From Paenibacillus sp. GM2 (lineage in GTDB: Bacteria > Bacillota > Bacilli > Paenibacillales > Paenibacillaceae), in the NCBI RefSeq assembly GCF_900069005.2, contig NZ_LN831272.1, forward strand, positions 40,011 through 104,010: DNA of 64,000 bases, in the 5' to 3' direction. The position numbers and the translations under genes are program-made. Positions 8,962 through 16,484 of the stretch are shown here, piece by piece (the first letter of the stretch is position 1; each line of letters begins with the position of its first letter). The notes under the pieces were generated by a model. The model did no database searches and was not told where the DNA came from. It saw only the letters and a program-made list of their open reading frames with translations.

Positions 8962-9703
8962 GTTCTCGCTCCCTTTCAATAGAAGCCATACTGCTCCCGA
9001 GTTTCCCGAATAAATAGAGCAACAAATAACAAAAGGCAGTCACCAGAAAAACCCATTTGCAGAAGCCCCACGCATGTCGTAAATTATCTATTTGTAAAAA
9101 ATACTTCGCCGTCTCCCGTAGTACAATGATCGGGGTTTGCAGAATATCCCAACTGTTCCAGCGGTTAAAGCGGCCCAGATAAACCCCGAAGCTGCTGAGC
9201 AGCAGGACGGCGATAGCAAAAGACCAGCCGACGAAGCTGCCGTAGGCTCTGCGCACCAGTTGATGTACCGAAGCAAGCGCCAGCGAACCTAGAGCCAGAC
9301 CGATAATAGCTGTAAAGAATACCGTATTTAAATGATTCCAGAAGGATATATCCTCCCAGAAGCGTGGAGATTGGGTGGGATAGCGCACAAAGGGATGCAA
9401 TAGATCTGTAATCAAATAAGCCGCATTCGGATAAAAAAACAGCCATAACAGACCGAATATCAAATACAATCCTCTTCTTGCGGTACGGGAATGGAGCAGG
9501 CTGACCAGGTCTAGCATTACGGCAAATCCGAGTGGAATCCAGGCAAGAAAAGTGTTCCAGATCAAAAATAAATAAGGGGGTCTGCCCCCGCTCGGCAATC
9601 TCGTCTCCGCTACATATTTCATTCCAATTATCGTTGCGATGAATAGCATTATATAGATAACGAATTTCATCGGATATCCTAATTCCTTGAGTCGCTGTTG
9701 CAA
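8864..9703 (-). CDS. DUF1361 integral membrane protein
   Basis: A 279-residue protein with about seven membrane segments. It carries the recognisable DUF1361 core: LFLIWNTFLAWIPL, LWLFFYPNAAYLITDL and GVYLGRFNRWNSWD. The TTG start at 9703 has AGGAGGAG six bases upstream. The last 50 or so residues (ASIEREREHGHEAAVKHAAAAE) form a charged cytoplasmic tail absent from a minimal DUF1361 protein; this is the part encoded by DNA shared with the GNAT start. Function is not known for the family. Confidence 0.75.
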   Translation of the reverse strand: MQQRLKELGYPMKFVIYIMLFIATIIGMKYVAETRLPSGGRPPYLFLIWNTFLAWIPLGFAVMLDLVSLLHSRTARRGLYLIFGLLWLFFYPNAAYLITDLLHPFVRYPTQSPRFWEDISFWNHLNTVFFTAIIGLALGSLALASVHQLVRRAYGSFVGWSFAIAVLLLSSFGVYLGRFNRWNSWDILQTPIIVLRETAKYFLQIDNLRHAWGFCKWVFLVTAFCYLLLYLFGKLGSSMASIEREREHGHEAAVKHAAAAENEISRIGERTATAAKNRV

Positions 9704-9837
9704 GGCATTCTCCTCCTCTCTGCCTACTTACGAAGCATGTTCAGATTCCGTACCTCATATACGTATCGGGGCAACGGATAGTTACGGCTTAAGATTCGGG
9801 GATATATATACGAGCAGAGATTACAAGGCCGAACCCT

Positions 9838-10395
9838 TTATTTCTCCATCGCTTCATTCCTTAATACCATGTGGATATGATCCTCCCAGACGCCATTGAT
9901 CTTCAAATACTTATAAGCCAACCCTTCATGATAGAAGCCAAGCTTCTCCACAACCTTCAAGGACGCCCCATTCCTTGGCATAATATTAGCTTCAATTCTG
10001 TGCAAACCCATTTCTGCAAAGGCGTATTCAATAACGGCCTGCAGCGCCTCTGTCATGAAGCCCTGATTCCGCTCCCGCCCGGCCAGACCATACCCTAAAT
10101 GACAGGACTGAAACGCTCCTCTTGTGATGTTACTAAGCGAGATCGACCCGATAATCCGTTCCGGCTCATCAGTGCGGGCTATCCACCACTTGCACATTTC
10201 TCCTCGATAGCTCATCATTATGCTTTGTCTAAGCTGCTCTTTTTGATACAATTCTGAATAGTAATCTTCCGATCGAAGCGGCTCCCATTCAGCCAGGGAA
10301 CTGCGGTTATCCTGCAGATACCGGACTACAGCACCACTGTCCTGGTCATCCAGCATTCTCAAGGTTAGACGATCCGTATAAAGTATTGATTTCAT
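9838..10395 (-). CDS. GNAT-family N-acetyltransferase (RimJ/YjcK type)
   Basis: A 185-residue acetyltransferase beginning MKSILYTDRLTLRML, with IGSISLSNITRGAFQSCHLGY, the acetyl-CoA loop region AGRERNQGFMTEAL and the late motif NGASLKVVEKLGFYHEG. This order of motifs matches the ribosomal-protein-alanine acetyltransferase group (RimJ, B. subtilis YjcK). The start at 10395 is favoured by GAGGAG seven bases upstream; four more in-frame codons precede it. It is divergent from the alkyltransferase-like gene. Confidence 0.8.
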   Translation of the reverse strand: MKSILYTDRLTLRMLDDQDSGAVVRYLQDNRSSLAEWEPLRSEDYYSELYQKEQLRQSIMMSYRGEMCKWWIARTDEPERIIGSISLSNITRGAFQSCHLGYGLAGRERNQGFMTEALQAVIEYAFAEMGLHRIEANIMPRNGASLKVVEKLGFYHEGLAYKYLKINGVWEDHIHMVLRNEAMEK

Positions 10396-10464
10396 AGTTC
10401 TCCTCACATTTTCATATCAGCTTATCCATTAATGAATTTTGTAACGATAAAGGAGTGCTCACCT

Positions 10465-10815
10465 ATGCAGCCGTTTACTACCCAGGTAATCCACATTATA
10501 TCATCCATTCCGGAAGGAAAGGTGATGACCTACGGTCAGATCGCCAAAGAGGCCGGAAGCCCTCGCGCGGCCAGACAGGTCGTACGTATCCTCCATTCCA
10601 TGAGCCGCAAATATCAGCTTCCCTGGCATAGAGTGGTGAACTCGCGAGGAGAAATTGCCCTTCATCAGGATGACGAGGGCGCTTCGCTCCAGAGAATGCT
10701 GCTGGAGGCAGAGGGCGTATACATCGGGCTTGGAGGAGGGATCGACCTGCAGCAGTACCTGCATCAACCCGCCCCCTCATCCGAGCAAGACAGTCCTGAA
10801 CAAGATCTATTATAA
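10465..10815 (+). CDS. Alkyltransferase-like DNA repair protein (ATL)
   Basis: A 116-residue protein made of the DNA-binding domain of O6-alkylguanine-DNA alkyltransferases. The normal active-site PCHRV is replaced by PWHRV (Trp54), the defining feature of alkyltransferase-like proteins. These bind and flip O6-alkylguanine but cannot remove the alkyl group, and hand the lesion to nucleotide excision repair. The helix-turn-helix with the arginine finger is visible (AGSPRAARQVVRIL). The start follows AAAGGAGTG. The stop overlaps the convergent nagZ stop by six bases. A uvrC gene is present 15 kb away. Confidence 0.85.
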   Translation: MQPFTTQVIHIISSIPEGKVMTYGQIAKEAGSPRAARQVVRILHSMSRKYQLPWHRVVNSRGEIALHQDDEGASLQRMLLEAEGVYIGLGGGIDLQQYLHQPAPSSEQDSPEQDLL

Positions 10816-12114
10816 TTTAAACTCACTCAAAAATTGTTGGATTCGTTTGTTGACCTGCTTGGTATCCGGCCCTTTCGCCGGGTCATCGTTCAACTTATAT
10901 TTCTCCTTCAAATCAAGCACCTTATACACGCGATCATCAAGTACATTCATCGGGATTGTTCCCTGTTCTACAGCATCGGTAATCGCTTGAATGGCCGCCT
11001 GCTCTTTTTCGAGTTCATGTCCGATCAATACGATATTGCCGCCCGCCAGAATGAACTGGACCGCAGCATCCTCTATTTTATAGTGTTCGGAAATAGCTCC
11101 CATTGTCATATCGTCCGAGATAACGACCCCGCCGAAGCCAAGCTCACCGCGCAACAGATCTTGAATAACCGCCTTGGAGAAGGAAGCAGGATGATCCGGG
11201 TCCAGCTTGGGCATTAGCAGGTGAGCAACCATAACGGCATCAGCGTCAGCCTCAATTGCGGCCTGAAAGGGAACAAGCTCAAGCTTGCGCAGCCGCTCCA
11301 GATCGTGCTTAACGACCGGAAGCCCCAAGTGAGAGTCAACCGACGTATCGCCATGTCCAGGGAAATGCTTGACAACCGGAATAACCCCCTGCCCGCTTAG
11401 CCCCTTGATTTCAGCAAGCCCCATCTCACTAACAGTCGAGGCCGAGGAGCTGTACGAGCGATCGCCAATCACCGGATTATCAGGGTTGCTATTGACATCA
11501 AGCACAGGGGCGAAGTCCATATTTAGGCCAAAGCCCGCCAACTCCGTGCCAATAATGTCTCCTAACTCCTCCGCTGCCTTGGCATCCCCTACCGCGCCGA
11601 CTTTCGCCGCTGCCGGCAGTTTTGTATAATCAGCCGGCATTCGCGAGACCCGTCCTCCCTCTTCATCAACACTAAGGATTAACGGTACAGGATTATCCCT
11701 ATTCTCCTCCTTAAGCTGATTGAACAGGGATAAAGCTTGTTTCGTGTTCTCTATATTATTCTTATAGAAAATAACTCCTCCAACATGCTGCTGCTGCAGC
11801 AGCTCCCGGATGTTGTCATTGCTCGCAGTTCCATCCATGCCAACGATGAACAATTGACCAATCTTCTCGGCCGTGCTTAGCGAATCCAACTTCACTTGCA
11901 CCGGATCCGTTGGTTCGGGCATCGAGGAAGGCGGTTGATTATCTTCGCCAGTCTGATTTCCATTCAGATTTCCTTCGGTTCCGGACGATGTATTTCCACC
12001 TTGATGGTTACGGCTGGAGTCCGTCCCGCCGCCCCCACCACCGCAGCCGGCAACGAATAGGACAACTGCAAACAAGGGAACACATACATATCGAAAAATC
12101 ATTCTTTTCTTCAT
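10810..12114 (-). CDS. nagZ: Beta-N-acetylhexosaminidase, GH3 lipoprotein
   Basis: A 434-residue GH3 glycosidase with a lipoprotein signal peptide (FVAGC, lipidated Cys24) and a Gly/Ser/Asn-rich linker to about residue 60. The catalytic core carries KHFPGHGDTSVDSH, the NagZ-type loop with the His/Asp acid-base pair, and VISDDMTMGAI with the nucleophile Asp. It should cut GlcNAc from muropeptides on the outer face of the membrane, as B. subtilis NagZ (YbbD) does in wall recycling. There is no amidase gene next to it. Confidence 0.85.
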   Translation of the reverse strand: MKKRMIFRYVCVPLFAVVLFVAGCGGGGGGTDSSRNHQGGNTSSGTEGNLNGNQTGEDNQPPSSMPEPTDPVQVKLDSLSTAEKIGQLFIVGMDGTASNDNIRELLQQQHVGGVIFYKNNIENTKQALSLFNQLKEENRDNPVPLILSVDEEGGRVSRMPADYTKLPAAAKVGAVGDAKAAEELGDIIGTELAGFGLNMDFAPVLDVNSNPDNPVIGDRSYSSSASTVSEMGLAEIKGLSGQGVIPVVKHFPGHGDTSVDSHLGLPVVKHDLERLRKLELVPFQAAIEADADAVMVAHLLMPKLDPDHPASFSKAVIQDLLRGELGFGGVVISDDMTMGAISEHYKIEDAAVQFILAGGNIVLIGHELEKEQAAIQAITDAVEQGTIPMNVLDDRVYKVLDLKEKYKLNDDPAKGPDTKQVNKRIQQFLSEFKL

Positions 12115-12221
12115 ACCTGATGCCTCCAGTAAGTGATGTCTTGTTTGACCCTTCCAAACAGCTAATCTTTTTTATTGTAGCTTTATTTCCTTTATTTTTC
12201 CAGTTTGACTCAAATAGAAGA

Positions 12222-12247
12222 GGGACATCGTTCCTGAACGACGTCCC
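12222..12247 (-). terminator. Probable terminator of mnmH/selU
   Basis: An 11-bp stem with one A/C mismatch (GGGACATCGTT / AACGACGTCCC) and a 4-nt loop, 24 nt past the mnmH stop on the minus strand. The following sequence is pyrimidine-rich but has no long T-run. Confidence 0.5.
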
Positions 12248-12270
12248 CCTTTATGCGCCATATAATCCTC

Positions 12271-13305
12271 TTAATGATAACTCTCTTGTAGAAGCTGCTC
12301 TAATCGTTGCTCCGCTTCTTCCATGGTATTGGCGGTAATCGTGATGAAATCACTCTCCGCATAATTTTTCTCCGAATAAGCATACCGCTTGTCGTAATAA
12401 TGAAGCAACAGCAATTCCACGGCCGGTGCATATCTTCCCTGCTCCAGACATTCTGCGATCTCGGCAGCGATCGGCACATGAATCTTGGAACGTATCTTCT
12501 GAAAATCAAGCATGCAATCCTGCGGATATTTCCAAGGCTCATAGTCATCCAAAATATTCTGCACGCGTACTTCCAGCGGCAGCTCCAGCTTAATATGCCT
12601 TCCCTGATCCTTCTTGGACAGGATGAAATCAGGCACGCAAATTTTACCGATTCTTTTGCTCTCTGCCTCTAGCATAATGTATTCGCTCTGCTGCAAACGC
12701 AGCAGATCTTCCAATAGCAGAGAATCAAACATCCTCTGGTTGTTGGATTTCAATCCAATATGTCCGAAGGCCGAACCGCGATGTCCGGCCATTCCTTCCA
12801 AATCAACAACCGGATAACCCTTCGCATGCAAATTACGTAAAATCGCAGTCTTTCCATTCCCTGTATTTCCATGGATAACGAGCGCACTCGGTGTGAAATC
12901 CATACTCTCTAAAGTCGATACGACCCATTTTCTATAGTCACGGTACCCTCCGGCCAGTCGATAGACGTGGATATCCATCAAAGACAATAAGGTGGCCGTC
13001 GTCTTACTTCGCATCCCCCCACGCCAGCAGAACACCGTCTTAGGGCCTTCTATATCGGCAAATTGGCGGATAAACCGGGGCAGCTTGGCAGATACAAGCT
13101 CCAGCCCCCGCTCTTTGGCGGCTTCAACGTTTACTCGTGTATATAACGTACCTACCTCGGCCCGTTCCTGATCATCGAACAGAGGTATATTGATACTGCC
13201 TGGAATCGATGAATCGGCATATTCTGAAGGGGAACGTACATCGATCATCGTCATGCCCTTGTCTTTTTTTTCTAGCCAGTCGTTGATGCTTAGATCCTGA
13301 AACAT
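12271..13305 (-). CDS. mnmH: tRNA 2-selenouridine synthase (SelU/MnmH/YbbB)
   Basis: A 344-residue protein with an N-terminal rhodanese domain, including the catalytic Cys93 in FCWRGGMRSK, and a C-terminal P-loop domain (HGNTGNGKT, residues 145-153). This fusion is specific to tRNA 2-selenouridine synthase, which geranylates 2-thiouridine at wobble position 34 of Lys, Glu and Gln tRNAs and then replaces sulfur with selenium from selenophosphate. The selenophosphate donor gene selD is upstream on the same strand, separated by a tandem repeat array. The C-terminal half is as long as in E. coli, so the gene looks intact. Confidence 0.9.
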   Translation of the reverse strand: MFQDLSINDWLEKKDKGMTMIDVRSPSEYADSSIPGSINIPLFDDQERAEVGTLYTRVNVEAAKERGLELVSAKLPRFIRQFADIEGPKTVFCWRGGMRSKTTATLLSLMDIHVYRLAGGYRDYRKWVVSTLESMDFTPSALVIHGNTGNGKTAILRNLHAKGYPVVDLEGMAGHRGSAFGHIGLKSNNQRMFDSLLLEDLLRLQQSEYIMLEAESKRIGKICVPDFILSKKDQGRHIKLELPLEVRVQNILDDYEPWKYPQDCMLDFQKIRSKIHVPIAAEIAECLEQGRYAPAVELLLLHYYDKRYAYSEKNYAESDFITITANTMEEAEQRLEQLLQESYH

Positions 13306-13330
13306 TAATCTCTTTCCCTTCCTGCTTATA

Positions 13331-13908
13331 GAGGTTGTTCAAAAAGCTCACTTTTGATCACGAAGCCATCACTGAAAGCAGATTCGACATCGAATCCTGA
13401 ATTCAGCCGGGCCTTCCGGTGCTCACGTACCCACTACGTACGCTCCGCTCCTCACGCCCTAGCTTCATTCAACCTTCTCGGTGCTGAAAACCGTTCTTTT
13501 TGAACTTGCTTTTACGGAGGTTGTTCTAAAAGCTCACTTTTGATCACGAAGCCACCACTGAAAGCAGATTCGACATCGAATCCTGAATTCAGCCGGGCCT
13601 TCCGGTGCTCACGTACCCACTACGTACGCTCCGCTCCTCACGCCCTAGCTTCATTCAACCTTCTCGGTGCTGAAAACCGTACTTTTTGAACTTGCTTTTA
13701 TGGAGGTTGTTCAAAAAGCTCACTTTTGATCACGAAGCCATCACTGAAGGCAGATTCGACATCGAATCCTGAATTCAGCCGGGCCTTCCGGTGCTCACGT
13801 ACCCACTACGTACGCTCCGCTCCTCACGCCCTAGCTTCATTCAACCTTCTCGGTGCTGAAAACCGTTCTTTTTGAACTTGCTTTTACGGAGGTTGTTCTA
13901 AAAGCTCG
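13331..13908. repeat. Tandem array of three 186-bp palindromic repeats plus a partial fourth
   Basis: Units begin at 13331, 13517, 13703 and 13889, an exact 186-base period; the fourth stops after about 20 bases. Units differ only at scattered positions. Each carries terminal inverted repeats GTTCAAAAAG / CTTTTTGAAC (for example 13337-13346 and 13496-13505; the second unit has one mismatch). Inner palindromic stretches include the GGCCTTCCGG and GTACGTAG-type sections. The array fills the space between the selD stop and the mnmH start. Related copies occur at 8123, 35869, 39831 and 54225. There is no coding potential. Confidence 0.9.
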
Positions 13909-13921
13909 GATCACGCGCTTA

Positions 13922-14971
13922 TTATTTAACAACGATGCGGCTTGGATGCTGGTCTGTCACTTCACCGATCAGGCTCGCTTCAACCCCTGCTTTAACCAGC
14001 TCGTCCAGCAAGGAATTCGCCTCATCAGCTGCAACGGCGATCAACAAACCACCGGAGGTCACTGCATCGCACAAAATCCAGCGGTCGGTTTGATCCATCA
14101 TTTCCGGGAACGAAATATCCCCCTCCACATGAGCGAAGTTATTCTTCGTTCCGCCGGGGATGAACCCGCTCTCTGCCAGCTCGCGCACGCGCGGCAATAC
14201 AGGAACCTGATCCTGTTTAATAAGGATTCCCGTTCCGCTGCCTTTTGCCATTTCCAGAGCATGTCCCATCAACCCAAATCCAGTCACATCCGTACACGCA
14301 TGAACATCATACGGCTCCATCATTTCTGCCGCTTTTCTGTTCAGTGTCGCCATGACACGGGTAACCCGCTCTGTCTCTTCAGCAGTTAGCTGTCCCTTCT
14401 TGATCGAAGTCGTCATAATGCCCACACCGATTGGCTTCGTCAGGATCAGCTTATCGCCAGCCTTCGCGCCGGCATTGGTCCTTACCTTGTCCGGATGCAC
14501 CAAGCCGGTAACTGCGAGACCGAACTTCGGCTCCTTATCATCGATCGAATGACCGCCGACCAAGGTAGCTCCGGCTTCCCGCACCTTGTCCGCAGCTCCG
14601 CGCAAAATGTCAGCCAGAATGCTCTTGTCCAACGTCGAAATTGGAAAAGCTACGATGTTCATCACTGTCAAAGGCTTACCGCCCATCGCATATATATCGC
14701 TAATCGCGTTAGCCGCTGCGATCTGTCCGAAGGAATACGGATCATCAACAATTGGCGTAAAGAAATCCAGCGTCTGCACCAGAGCCAGATCCTCGCTGAT
14801 TTTATATACCCCTGCATCATCGCTTGTATCCAAACCCACCAATAAATCAGGATTAGGCTCTGTTGGCGGCAGACTACGGATGACCTGCATAAGATCGGCC
14901 GGACCGATCTTGCAGCCACATCCTCCCTTGGTTGTTAAAGTGGTTAATTTCACTGTATTGGAAGCTTCCAT
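13922..14971 (-). CDS. selD: Selenide, water dikinase (selenophosphate synthetase)
   Basis: A 349-residue SelD. The N-terminal catalytic motif is GGCGCK with Cys18 and Lys21 (equivalent to E. coli Cys17 and Lys20). It is followed by LVGLDTSDDAGVY, the DFFTPIVDDPYSFGQIAAANAISD-type metal/ATP region (split here at Asp residues) and GGHSIDDKEPKFG. It makes selenophosphate from selenide and ATP. The active residue is encoded by an ordinary Cys codon, not UGA. No selA, selB or selenocysteine tRNA is in the window; the partner is mnmH, suggesting use for tRNA modification. Confidence 0.92.
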   Translation of the reverse strand: MEASNTVKLTTLTTKGGCGCKIGPADLMQVIRSLPPTEPNPDLLVGLDTSDDAGVYKISEDLALVQTLDFFTPIVDDPYSFGQIAAANAISDIYAMGGKPLTVMNIVAFPISTLDKSILADILRGAADKVREAGATLVGGHSIDDKEPKFGLAVTGLVHPDKVRTNAGAKAGDKLILTKPIGVGIMTTSIKKGQLTAEETERVTRVMATLNRKAAEMMEPYDVHACTDVTGFGLMGHALEMAKGSGTGILIKQDQVPVLPRVRELAESGFIPGGTKNNFAHVEGDISFPEMMDQTDRWILCDAVTSGGLLIAVAADEANSLLDELVKAGVEASLIGEVTDQHPSRIVVK

Positions 14972-15059
14972 AGCAAATTCACTTTCCTTCCTATCATTTA
15001 TTGCTTGCCATAAATTTTATATATTAATCGTACTCCTATGCCGTAATGTATGGCAACTA

Positions 15060-15455
15060 TCATTTAATCTCTTCAACAGAGGCAGTCGTCTCCGATCCTC
15101 TCACCGTTTTGATACGAAAAATAAAATAGTAGTACATAAACGAGATAAGAAGCAGGATACAACCTCTGCCGATCCAACTATTCATTACAATAAAGGCTAT
15201 GGCCAACATAGAAGTAGCTAGTGCAAGTATCCCGAGCTTGCCGCGAAGCGTCATAGATCGCGAATGAATGAACTCCTCCAAATGTTCCCTGTACAGCTTC
15301 GTACCGCGGAACCAACGGTGAAACCGGTCAGAACCTTTGGAAAAGAAGAACGAGGCGAGCAGCAGGAACGGGGTCGTAGGCAGCACGGGAAGAAATACGC
15401 CAATCGCCCCCAAACCCAGAAATAAAAAACCTAATGTTAAATAAAGATATTTCAT
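15060..15455 (-). CDS. YbaN/DUF454 small inner-membrane protein
   Basis: A 131-residue membrane protein. MKYLYLTLGFLFLGLGAIGVFLPVLPTTPFLLLASFFFSKGSDRFH is the family signature region (given here only as positions 1-46): a first membrane helix, the PVLPTTPF motif, then a second helix. Two more helices follow after the conserved WFRGTKLYREHLEEF. The start at 15455 is set by AAGGAGG six bases upstream. DUF454/YbaN proteins have no agreed function; some lie near heme or iron genes. It stands alone between selD and sdhB. Confidence 0.75.
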   Translation of the reverse strand: MKYLYLTLGFLFLGLGAIGVFLPVLPTTPFLLLASFFFSKGSDRFHRWFRGTKLYREHLEEFIHSRSMTLRGKLGILALATSMLAIAFIVMNSWIGRGCILLLISFMYYYFIFRIKTVRGSETTASVEEIK

Positions 15456-15641
15456 CATTGGCCTCCTTAAATGAAAGTAAAAGGTCAATTTAACTATTCC
15501 AATTAAAAGTGAAATGGTTCACGTGAATAACAACGAGCCAATACCATCCCAGCTTCGCTAACCTTAGCATGTGGCGGCAGAGATCGTCAATCAGAACGAT
15601 CAATGGACTATTCTCCAGCCTATTACTTTTGTTTGGGAGAC

Positions 15642-15684
15642 AAAAAAATTCCTATACCCCATTCTATTCATGGGATATAGGAAT
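15642..15684 (-). terminator. Rho-independent terminator of the sdh operon
   Basis: Stem ATTCCTAT / ATAGGAAT extended inward by a CCCAT/ATGGG section, followed on the minus strand by seven T residues. It lies 18 nt after the sdhB stop codon. Confidence 0.88.
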
Positions 15685-15701
15685 CCATTCTACGCTAGGT
15701 A

Positions 15702-16472
15702 TTACACGCCCAACCAGCGCTTGAACATATGCTTGGTTGTCGCTTTATTCATCTCGGCAATCGAGGTCGTTAACGGAATGCCTTTTGGACATGCCCGTAC
15801 GCAGTTCTGCGAATTGCCGCAGCCTTCGATGCCTCCAGCTTCCATCAATGCCTCAAGTCTCTCCTCGGCGTTCATTTCACCGGTCGGATGAGCATTAAAC
15901 AGACGCACCTGTGAGATCGGAGCCGGGCCCATAAAGTCTGTCTTCTCATTCACATTCGGACAAGCCTCCAGACAGACGCCGCAAGTCATACATTTCGAAA
16001 GCTCGTATGCCCATTGCCGCTTCTTCTCCGGCATCCGCGGTCCAGGACCGAGATCATACGTACCATCGATCGGAATCCAGGCTTTGACCTTCTTCAGAGC
16101 ATTAAACATCCGGCTGCGGTCGATAATCAGGTCCCGTACTACAGGGAAGGTGCGCATCGGCTCGATACGAATCGGCTGTTCCAAATTATCAATCAGAGCA
16201 GCGCAAGCCTGACGTGGTTTACCGTTAATCACCATGGAGCAGGCTCCGCATACTTCCTCCAGGCAGTTCGATTCCCAGCATACTGGAGCAATATGCTCAC
16301 CCTTCATATTCACCGGGTTGCGCTGAATTTCCATCAGGGAACTGATTACATTCATACCAGGACGATAATCAAGTTCAAATTCCTCGGTATATGGCTTGGT
16401 TTCCGGGCCATCCTGACGCGTGATAATAAACTTTATCTTTCTGCTTGCTGCTTTTGTTTCCGCCATTGCCAT
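15702..16472 (-). CDS. sdhB: Succinate dehydrogenase iron-sulfur subunit
   Basis: A 256-residue Fe-S subunit of complex II. The [2Fe-2S] ligands lie in NCLEEVCGACSMVING and RQAC. The [4Fe-4S] set is CMTCGVCLEACPN. The third cluster is in CGNSQNCVRACPKGIP. The N-terminal half is a plant-type ferredoxin domain and the C-terminal half an alpha-helical ferredoxin domain. It passes electrons from the FAD subunit SdhA to menaquinone at the membrane. The start has AGGAGGGG eight bases upstream. It is the last gene of sdhCAB and is followed by a strong terminator. Confidence 0.95.
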   Translation of the reverse strand: MAMAETKAASRKIKFIITRQDGPETKPYTEEFELDYRPGMNVISSLMEIQRNPVNMKGEHIAPVCWESNCLEEVCGACSMVINGKPRQACAALIDNLEQPIRIEPMRTFPVVRDLIIDRSRMFNALKKVKAWIPIDGTYDLGPGPRMPEKKRQWAYELSKCMTCGVCLEACPNVNEKTDFMGPAPISQVRLFNAHPTGEMNAEERLEALMEAGGIEGCGNSQNCVRACPKGIPLTTSIAEMNKATTKHMFKRWLGV

Positions 16473-16484
16473 TGCTCTCCCCTC

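Noticed and set aside
13331..13908. CRISPR array
   Set aside because: The repeats are 186 bp with no unique spacers between them and no cas genes nearby.
14912..14923. Selenocysteine (UGA) in SelD
   Set aside because: The active-site codon is an ordinary Cys codon in GGCGCK.
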